Below are positions 1 through 4,371 of a stretch of 6,060 nt of DNA, piece after piece (position 1 is the stretch's first letter; the number at the start of each line of letters is the position of its first letter). The notes below the pieces were generated by a model. It ran no database searches and had not been told where the DNA came from. It saw only the letters and a program-made list of their open reading frames with translations. Both the position numbers and the translations under genes were made by a program. Origin of the DNA: an uncultured Spartobacteria bacterium (GTDB lineage: Bacteria > Verrucomicrobiota > Verrucomicrobiia > Chthoniobacterales > UBA6821); the NCBI GenBank assembly GCA_903831635.1, contig CAIKYN010000286.1, positions 1 to 6,060 on the forward strand, read 5' to 3'.

Positions 1-643
1 CCTCGACGGGAAGAATGTTGGGCATCATCTCGACGATGGTCACCTTGGTACCGAAGGCATTGAAGAAGTAGGCGAACTCGACGCCGATCGCGCCGGCACC
101 GATGACGATGATCTCCTTTGGCTGCTTGGCGATGGCGAGTGCGTGTCGGCTGCCGATGACACTGGTTCCGTTGAACGCAAAGCCTGGCATCTCGCGGGTG
201 ACGACGCCAGTGGCGATGAGAATCTTCGACGCCGTGAGGCTCTGGTCCTTGCCATCAGCCCCGCGTACCTCGACAGTTCCTGCCTTGGGCACGCTGGCGT
301 CACCCTTGATATAATCGACCTTGTTCTTCTTGAAGAGGAACTCGATACCACCGGCGAGCTTGTCAGCGACCTTACGGGAGCGACCGATGACTTTGTCCCA
401 GTCGTACTTAAGGCCCGAGACCTCGAGTCCGAAATCGGAGGCGTGGTGGCCGATCAGTGAGTAGAGTTCGGCGTTCTTGAGCAGGGCCTTGGTTGGAATG
501 CAGCCCCAGTTCAGGCAGGTGCCACCGGCGCGTTCCTTCTCGACGACAGCAACACGCTTGCCGAGTTGGGAGGCGCGGATCGCGCCGACATATCCGGCGG
601 GGCCGCCGCCGATGACGATGAGGTCGTAGGGTGTCGTGGACAT
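1..643 (-). CDS. lpdA: Dihydrolipoyl dehydrogenase (E3), N-terminal part, cut by window edge
   Basis: This FAD-dependent enzyme re-oxidises the dihydrolipoyl groups of 2-oxoacid dehydrogenase complexes (or the glycine cleavage system) with NAD+ in the cytoplasm. The 214 visible codons begin at ATG (complement of 641-643). They show the N-terminal FAD dinucleotide fold GGGPAG (residues 12-17), the redox-active disulfide motif GGTCLNWGCIPTK with Cys43 and Cys48, the IATG motif (143-146), and the start of the NAD-binding fold IGAGAIGVEF (181-190). The CxxxxC motif separates it from glutathione or mercuric reductases less decisively than the missing C-terminal dimerisation domain would, but the sequence around it is typical of Lpd. 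No clear Shine-Dalgarno sequence precedes the start. Codon use is visibly more G+C-rich than in the downstream genes, with lysine almost always AAG, as expected for a highly expressed gene. The complex it serves cannot be told, because neighbouring E1/E2 genes would lie outside the window. Confidence 0.93.
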   Translation of the reverse strand, partial: MSTTPYDLIVIGGGPAGYVGAIRASQLGKRVAVVEKERAGGTCLNWGCIPTKALLKNAELYSLIGHHASDFGLEVSGLKYDWDKVIGRSRKVADKLAGGIEFLFKKNKVDYIKGDASVPKAGTVEVRGADGKDQSLTASKILIATGVVTREMPGFAFNGTSVIGSRHALAIAKQPKEIIVIGAGAIGVEFAYFFNAFGTKVTIVEMMPNILPVE

Positions 644-756
644 AAGTAAAAAAGAGATTCTTTGCGGAGGGGCCGTGCGTCAAAAAGATTCTCGCTGATC
701 CTTTGTGTTCGCTCATTTCCAAGAGACTTTTCTATTACGTGGGTTATCGTAAATTC
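644..756. promoter_or_regulatory. Divergent spacer between lpdA and the STAS gene
   Basis: These 113 bp must hold the promoters of both flanking genes if they are transcribed from here. On the minus strand a TTGACG hexamer (complement of 678-683) is one base from the sigma70 -35 consensus, but only poor -10 matches follow at 15-18 bp. On the plus strand TATTAC (733-738) is a possible weak -10 without a matching -35. The heptamer AGATTCT occurs twice (655-661 and 686-692), which may be chance. No hairpin terminator was seen. Confidence 0.35.
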
Positions 757-1095
757 ATGGAAATAACCCTGTCCTTGATCGGAGATATTCCGGTCTTTCA
801 GCTCAACGGGCGCCTCGACATGACGTCGAGTCCGCTACTGGAAGAACGCCTCAAACCACTGCTGAAGGAGCCAGGACAAAAATTGATCTTTGACTGCGCC
901 GGGCTGGCCTACATCAGTAGCGCGGGGTTGCGTGTCTTCCTCTCGTCCATGCGCCATCTCTCTGCCCAGGGTGGAGGCGTCGGTTTTGCACGACTCAGTG
1001 TCCCAGTGGGCGATCTTTTCCGTCTGGCGGGCCTCGAGGACCTCTTCCTCATTACCCCTACGGTTGAAGAGGCCGCCGCACGTCTGCAGAGCTAA
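757..1095 (+). CDS. Single-domain STAS protein, anti-sigma-factor antagonist type
   Basis: This is a 112-residue stand-alone STAS domain of the SpoIIAA/RsbV kind. Such proteins bind an anti-sigma factor or serine kinase when unphosphorylated and are switched off by serine phosphorylation. The protein opens with the beta strands MEITLSLIGD and IPVFQLNGRLD. It then has the hallmark LAYISSAGLRVFL (about residues 50-62), where Ser55 aligns with the phosphorylated serine of SpoIIAA, and it ends with the usual EEAAARL helix. I chose ATG 757 because the frame upstream opens only from a TTG at 703 and adds 18 residues outside the domain. No strong ribosome-binding site is visible for either start. 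No cognate kinase, phosphatase or sigma factor lies next to it, so the partner is unknown. Its TAA stop directly abuts the stop codon of the convergent mnmG. Family assignment is firm; the exact regulatory role is inference. Confidence 0.86.
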   Translation: MEITLSLIGDIPVFQLNGRLDMTSSPLLEERLKPLLKEPGQKLIFDCAGLAYISSAGLRVFLSSMRHLSAQGGGVGFARLSVPVGDLFRLAGLEDLFLITPTVEEAAARLQS

Positions 1096-2979
1096 TCACT
1101 CACAGCAGGGAGTTTTTGCTGCTTCTGTTTTCTTTCGAATCCAAACCGAGAGCACCGAAATGTCGGCCGGCGTGATGCCGCTGATCCGCGACGCCTGTCC
1201 CAGAGTTTCCGGTGCGAATGCTGCGAGTTTCTGACGAGCCTCCAGACGAAGGCTGGGAATCGTGTCATAGGCCATCGTCCGAGGGATCTCGGATTCCTCC
1301 TGATGACGCTGGCGCTCTATTTGATCCTCCTCTCGGCGAAGGTAGCCCTCGTACTTCAGGTCGATTTCCAATAAGCTCCAAATTTCCGCTGCATAGCGTC
1401 CGTAGAGATCCGATGGAAGTTTCTCTGAAGTATTCTCGGAACGCTTCAGCCATTGGGCGAGGGGGATACCCTCATGATGGATGGACAGTGCTTCCACACG
1501 CAGGGACGAAAGGGCATGGCTTTTTGTCGTGAAGGCCTGCCTCCGATAATCGCAGGCCATTCCTATATCTAAAGCCTTACCAGTCAATCTGATATCACAA
1601 TTATCCTGTCGCAGTCGCAGGCGGTATTCTGCACGGCTAGTGAACATCCGATAGGGCTCCGGAGTTCCCCTGGTCACCAGATCATCGATCATGACACCTA
1701 TATAGGCCTCTTCACGTCCGAGGATCAGGGGCTCTTTTTTCTGAATCTTCAAGGCCGCATTAATGCCAGCCATCAGCCCTTGAGCTGCCGCTTCTTCATA
1801 TCCCGAGGTTCCATTGATCTGACCGGCAAAGTAGAGACCCTCTATCTTCTTGGTCTCAAGGGTGGAATGGAGTTGGTGAGGCGGACAATAATCGTATTCC
1901 ACCGCATATCCCGGCCTAAGAATCTCTGCCTTCTCCAGAGCGGGGATGGACCTGATGAACTCGTACTGAATCTCGTAGGGGAGGCTAGTGGAGACCCCAT
2001 TCACATAGACCTCTCCGGTATGGCGCCCCTCCGGCTCCAAGAAAATCTGATGGCGACTCTTATCGGCAAATTTCACCACCTTATCCTCGATAGAGGGGCA
2101 ATACCGAGGACCCACTCCCTCGATCGCTCCCGCATAGAGAGGAGATTGGTGGAGGTTGGATCGGATAATCTCGTGTGTCTGTTCTGTGGTATAGGTGATC
2201 CAACACGGGATTTGTTCCACATGGAACATTCCTTCATGAAAATGATTGAGTGTATGGAGATCATCCTTCGTCCGCGTAATGCTTTCGGAGATGTAGGAGA
2301 ACCGTGGTACTGGCATCTCTCCGTCCTGTCTCTCGCACTTTCCAAAATCGATCGATTTGGCTAGGAGGCGGCAAGGAGTTCCAGTCTTGAAACGACCTAC
2401 ATCAAAGCCAAGTTCCTTAAGATGATCGCTCAGTGTGGAGATAGTATCTCCCATGCGACCGCCGGCCTGAGTTTGCATTCCCACATGAAGAAGCCCCCTC
2501 ATAAAAGTTCCTGTGGTAATAACGATCGCTTTCCCTAGAAAGCGTAGCCCTAGATTCGTTTCCACTCCGGACACTTGATCCCCGTCGACTATCAGTCTGG
2601 TGATGTTGGCTTGTTTGAGCGAAAGATTCGGAAGATTTTCCAAGATCGCTTTCATGCGAAATTGATAGGCCTTCTTATCGCATTGGGCACGAGGAGCACG
2701 AACACTGGGGCCCTTCGATGCATTCAGCATTCGGAACTGAATCCCTGTGGCATCGGTATTCAAACCCATCAACCCGCCCAAGGCATCGATCTCACGAACC
2801 ATGTGACCCTTCGCCAATCCACCAATGGCAGGGTTACAAGACATTTGTCCGATAGTATCAGCATTCTGAGTAAGAAGTAGGGTCTTTGCCCCAAGTCGTG
2901 CGCTTGCATAGGCCGCCTCGATGCCAGCATGACCGGCACCAATAACCACAACATCGTATTGCTCTGGATAGGTGTACAT
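1096..2979 (-). CDS. mnmG: tRNA uridine-5-carboxymethylaminomethyl modification enzyme MnmG (GidA)
   Basis: MnmG works with the GTPase MnmE to place the (carboxymethyl)aminomethyl group on C5 of wobble U34 in certain tRNAs, using FAD and a folate one-carbon donor. The 627-residue length is normal (the E. coli protein is about 629). Visible landmarks are the FAD motif GAGHAG (14-19), SCNPAIGGLAKGHMVREID (47-65) with conserved Cys48, KGPSVRAPRAQCD (89-101), QIPCWITYT (256-264), YCPSIEDKVVKF (293-304) with conserved Cys294, FAGQINGTSGYEEAAAQG (384-401), and GTPEPYRMFTSRAEYRLRLR (438-457). C-terminal motifs are KYEGYLRREEDQIER (542-556) and ETLGQASRISGITPADI (591-607), both needed for MnmE/tRNA contacts. 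The gene looks intact. The odd segment is MFHVEQ (251-256), encoded by a parS-like palindrome. The start ATG (complement of 2977-2979) is preceded by a second copy of that palindrome and only a weak GGAA as ribosome-binding site. Confidence 0.98.
   Translation of the reverse strand: MYTYPEQYDVVVIGAGHAGIEAAYASARLGAKTLLLTQNADTIGQMSCNPAIGGLAKGHMVREIDALGGLMGLNTDATGIQFRMLNASKGPSVRAPRAQCDKKAYQFRMKAILENLPNLSLKQANITRLIVDGDQVSGVETNLGLRFLGKAIVITTGTFMRGLLHVGMQTQAGGRMGDTISTLSDHLKELGFDVGRFKTGTPCRLLAKSIDFGKCERQDGEMPVPRFSYISESITRTKDDLHTLNHFHEGMFHVEQIPCWITYTTEQTHEIIRSNLHQSPLYAGAIEGVGPRYCPSIEDKVVKFADKSRHQIFLEPEGRHTGEVYVNGVSTSLPYEIQYEFIRSIPALEKAEILRPGYAVEYDYCPPHQLHSTLETKKIEGLYFAGQINGTSGYEEAAAQGLMAGINAALKIQKKEPLILGREEAYIGVMIDDLVTRGTPEPYRMFTSRAEYRLRLRQDNCDIRLTGKALDIGMACDYRRQAFTTKSHALSSLRVEALSIHHEGIPLAQWLKRSENTSEKLPSDLYGRYAAEIWSLLEIDLKYEGYLRREEDQIERQRHQEESEIPRTMAYDTIPSLRLEARQKLAAFAPETLGQASRISGITPADISVLSVWIRKKTEAAKTPCCE
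2213..2228. promoter_or_regulatory. parS-like centromere site inside mnmG
   Basis: The 16-mer TGTTCCACATGGAACA has two perfect 7-bp inverted arms (TGTTCCA/TGGAACA) around a central CA. The widespread bacterial parS consensus is TGTTTCACGTGAAACA, and the arms here match the known TGTTCCACGTGGAACA-type variant. The only difference from that variant is A for G at position 9. It lies within the coding sequence of mnmG, in codons 251-256. Binding by ParB is inferred; no parB gene is in the window. Confidence 0.62.
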
Positions 2980-2985
2980 TTGCTA

Positions 2986-3001
2986 TGTTCCACATGGAAC
3001 T
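2986..3001. promoter_or_regulatory. parS-like site immediately upstream of mnmG
   Basis: TGTTCCACATGGAACT repeats 15 of the 16 bases of the in-gene site at 2213-2228, including the unusual central CA. It ends 6 bp before the mnmG start codon, so bound protein would be expected to affect mnmG transcription or translation initiation. A perfect repeat of this length about 770 bp away is very unlikely by chance. The parS interpretation rests on similarity to TGTTCCACGTGGAACA-type sites. Confidence 0.6.
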
Positions 3002-3025
3002 TTAATATAAGTTTCTATATTAAAG
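3000..3025. repeat. 10-bp inverted repeat with 6-nt loop
   Basis: CTTTAATATA (3000-3009) and TATATTAAAG (3016-3025) are perfect reverse complements around AGTTTC. The stem is nearly all A/T and overlaps the last two bases of the parS-like site at 2986-3001. It could be an easily melted element, an operator, or part of the mnmG leader on the minus strand. It is not followed by a U-tract typical of a terminator in either direction. Confidence 0.6.
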
Positions 3026-3049
3026 ATACTTGTGTATTAATTATTGGGA

Positions 3050-3115
3050 TTCTTTGTTTGAGAACTCTTTTGGGAATTCTTTGTGGATGAATGGCGTTCT
3101 CTGCGTCTTCTTTGT
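3050..3115 (+). repeat. Three TTCTTTGT direct repeats
   Basis: The octamer TTCTTTGT occurs at 3050-3057, 3077-3084 and 3108-3115, with start-to-start spacings of 27 and 31 bp. The first two lie in a longer similarity (GGGATTCTTTGT and GGGAATTCTTTGT). The second overlaps a DnaA-box-like site and the third overlaps the shortened parS-like element. The arrangement is iteron-like, but the short unit and pyrimidine richness mean chance cannot be excluded. Confidence 0.4.
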
Positions 3116-3126
3116 TCCATGAAACA
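3113..3126. promoter_or_regulatory. Shortened parS-like element
   Basis: TGTTCCATGAAACA carries both parS half-sites (TGTTCCA and TGAAACA) but lacks the central two bases that separate them in a 16-bp parS. It may be a decayed or non-functional site, because ParB dimers need the correct half-site spacing. It lies 112 bp from the full-length site upstream of mnmG, which makes a common origin likely. Confidence 0.4.
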
Positions 3127-3226
3127 TTATTTGATCCACTTCACCACATCAGGTCGTTTTTCATTCACACTCCTCGTTCTAGGCGTAGGCACCGAAGATA
3201 GAATGATTTGCAAGTGATGAGATCCT

Positions 3227-3297
3227 CTTGTTCACACAGTTATTATTAAGAAGAACCTGAACCAAAGAAATTTTTATCAATCCATGATGTGAACAAG
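3227..3297. repeat. 10-bp inverted repeat containing DnaA-box-like sequences
   Basis: CTTGTTCACA (3227-3236) and TGTGAACAAG (3288-3297) are perfect reverse complements separated by 51 bp. Each arm includes TTGTTCACA, one base from the DnaA-box pattern TTATNCACA. The intervening bases are A+T-rich, including TTATTATTAAG at 3240-3250. This could be a pair of protein-binding sites in opposite orientation, for DnaA or for a regulator of the ompA-like gene. The spacing is too long for an ordinary terminator. Confidence 0.45.
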
Positions 3298-3299
3298 CC

Positions 3300-3314
3300 A
3301 ACGTCTTGGACGTT
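3300..3314. repeat. Short dyad AACGTC-TTG-GACGTT
   Basis: Two perfect 6-bp arms flank a 3-base centre, and a TTTTC stretch overlaps and follows the right arm. The dyad lies 65 bp before the ompA-like start codon, a suitable place for an operator or a weak hairpin in the leader. Nothing identifies a binding protein. Confidence 0.4.
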
Positions 3315-3379
3315 TTCATTAAAAGGATCTCGAAGAATTCTTTCAGTGTCGGCTTCAAGCAAATAGAAAAGAACCTCTC

Positions 3380-4357
3380 ATGGGAAGCGTATCGTTAAAA
3401 AGACCGCGGGCCGTAACAAGATCTCTTTTCGTCTGGATCTTTGTTGCCTGCTTCTTCTGCTCCCTCCTTGTGCATCTTCTGTTTCTGGGAAAATCAAGGA
3501 CATGGATCCTCCCAGGATTCTCTGCTGCCAATTACGATACGATCGTGCCGAGAACCTTCCGAATGAAACGCGTCGAGATCGATCCAAAAACTTTGGAGGA
3601 TACTGATCCTATCATGGAGAAGAAGGAACGGCATGAAACGGTCGTCATTTCCCAGGATCGTCCAGAGAGTGATAAAAAGACTCTCTTGCAGGATCAGCCA
3701 CACGTCATGCAACAGCCCAAAGAAAACCTCCCTGAGGTGGGGGTGAATAGGACAGTAGAAAAACTTCCAGGTTCAGAAAGCATGACATATACAGCACTTT
3801 CGAAGGTTCCTTCCCCTCCAGAGACTCTGTTGGAGCCAATGCCTAAAGTTGATAGACCAGCACTCATTACAACGACGAAGGATGGAAATCAGGATCGGGC
3901 CGGAAGTATGGCACAAGAGGGACAAGCAAGTAGTGAAAGATCATCAACCAATTTCAGCAATCTTGATGAGTTGTTGAATGGAACGACGTCGATCTCTCCG
4001 ACGACAGCTCCTATTCTTATGCCTACAGATTTGCTGTTTGAGTATGACGCTGACTCGTTGCGAAAGGAAGCAGCGCAGTCCCTTTCAAAACTCGGTGACC
4101 TTATCAGAAAGAATGGACAGGCATCGTTTCGGATTGAAGGTCATACCGATTCCTTCGGAAGTGACGACTATAACAATCAACTCAGTCTTAGACGCGCTGA
4201 AGCAGTCAAGGCTTGGCTGATCCAGAATGCCGGATTGAATCCACAACAGATCACGACGGCGGGACTTGGAAAAAAACATCTCCTGGCACCCGCGACCGGC
4301 AGTGTTGCTGAACAACAGCTCAACCGGCGCGTGGAAATTGTCATCACCACTCAGTAA
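3380..4357 (+). CDS. Membrane-anchored OmpA C-terminal domain (peptidoglycan-binding) protein
   Basis: The 325-residue protein has a basic N-terminus (KRPRAVTR, 7-14) and a single hydrophobic helix at about 15-36. A long, polar, Pro/Thr/Ser/Glu-rich and probably disordered linker covers about 40-205. A C-terminal OmpA/MotB-type domain follows from about 212. That domain shows LLFEYDADSL (218-227), RIEGHTDSFGS (251-261) with Asp257, LSLRRAEAVKAWL (268-280) with Arg272, and NRRVEIVI (315-322). The Asp and Arg are the residues that hold the diaminopimelate of peptidoglycan in this family. The topology predicts an anchor in the inner membrane with the domain reaching through the periplasm to the wall, unlike classical OmpA with its beta-barrel. 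It could alternatively be an exported protein with an uncleaved or late-cleaved signal. Only 14 bp separate it from glnD, suggesting co-transcription. No strong ribosome-binding site is visible. Confidence 0.86.
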   Translation: MGSVSLKRPRAVTRSLFVWIFVACFFCSLLVHLLFLGKSRTWILPGFSAANYDTIVPRTFRMKRVEIDPKTLEDTDPIMEKKERHETVVISQDRPESDKKTLLQDQPHVMQQPKENLPEVGVNRTVEKLPGSESMTYTALSKVPSPPETLLEPMPKVDRPALITTTKDGNQDRAGSMAQEGQASSERSSTNFSNLDELLNGTTSISPTTAPILMPTDLLFEYDADSLRKEAAQSLSKLGDLIRKNGQASFRIEGHTDSFGSDDYNNQLSLRRAEAVKAWLIQNAGLNPQQITTAGLGKKHLLAPATGSVAEQQLNRRVEIVITTQ

Positions 4358-4371
4358 CTGAGAACCACTTC

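Larger units (their letters stand above)
2980..3379. other. A+T-rich gene-free region, candidate origin/partition-proximal locus
   Basis: These 400 bp separate the divergent mnmG and ompA-like genes and contain no credible coding sequence. By hand count only 12 of the 60 bases at 3001-3060 are G or C. The region holds one full and one shortened parS-like element, two long inverted repeats, and three TTCTTTGT repeats. Five sites are each one base from the DnaA-box pattern TTATNCACA: 3031-3039 (-), 3082-3090 (-), 3161-3169 (+), 3228-3236 (+) and 3288-3296 (-). gidA/mnmG is a classic neighbour of oriC and parAB, which makes an origin or centromere region plausible. None of the DnaA-like sites is a perfect box, so the origin call is a hypothesis. 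Promoters for both flanking genes must also lie here, but I could not assign clear -35/-10 pairs. Confidence 0.4.

Noticed and set aside
703..756. Longer start (TTG 703) for the STAS protein
   Set aside because: The 18 extra residues are outside the STAS fold, use a rarer start codon, and have no better ribosome-binding site than ATG 757.
1103..1121. Possible terminator hairpin for the STAS gene (CAGCA/TGCTG)
   Set aside because: The stem is only 5 bp with a 9-base loop and no clean T-run follows. It also lies in the mnmG coding region.
1780..2364. Open reading frame of 194 codons on the plus strand
   Set aside because: It is antisense to well-conserved mnmG motifs and its product resembles no family I recognise. 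It is a shadow frame.
2980..3379. Hidden small gene or tRNA in the gene-free region
   Set aside because: No frame with a start and a recognisable product was found, and no cloverleaf-like arrangement was seen.
3428..3463. Lipoprotein signal (FVAC lipobox with Cys24) in the OmpA-domain protein
   Set aside because: The residues after the Cys remain strongly hydrophobic (FFCSLLVHLLFL), so this fits a transmembrane anchor and not a lipidated mature N-terminus.
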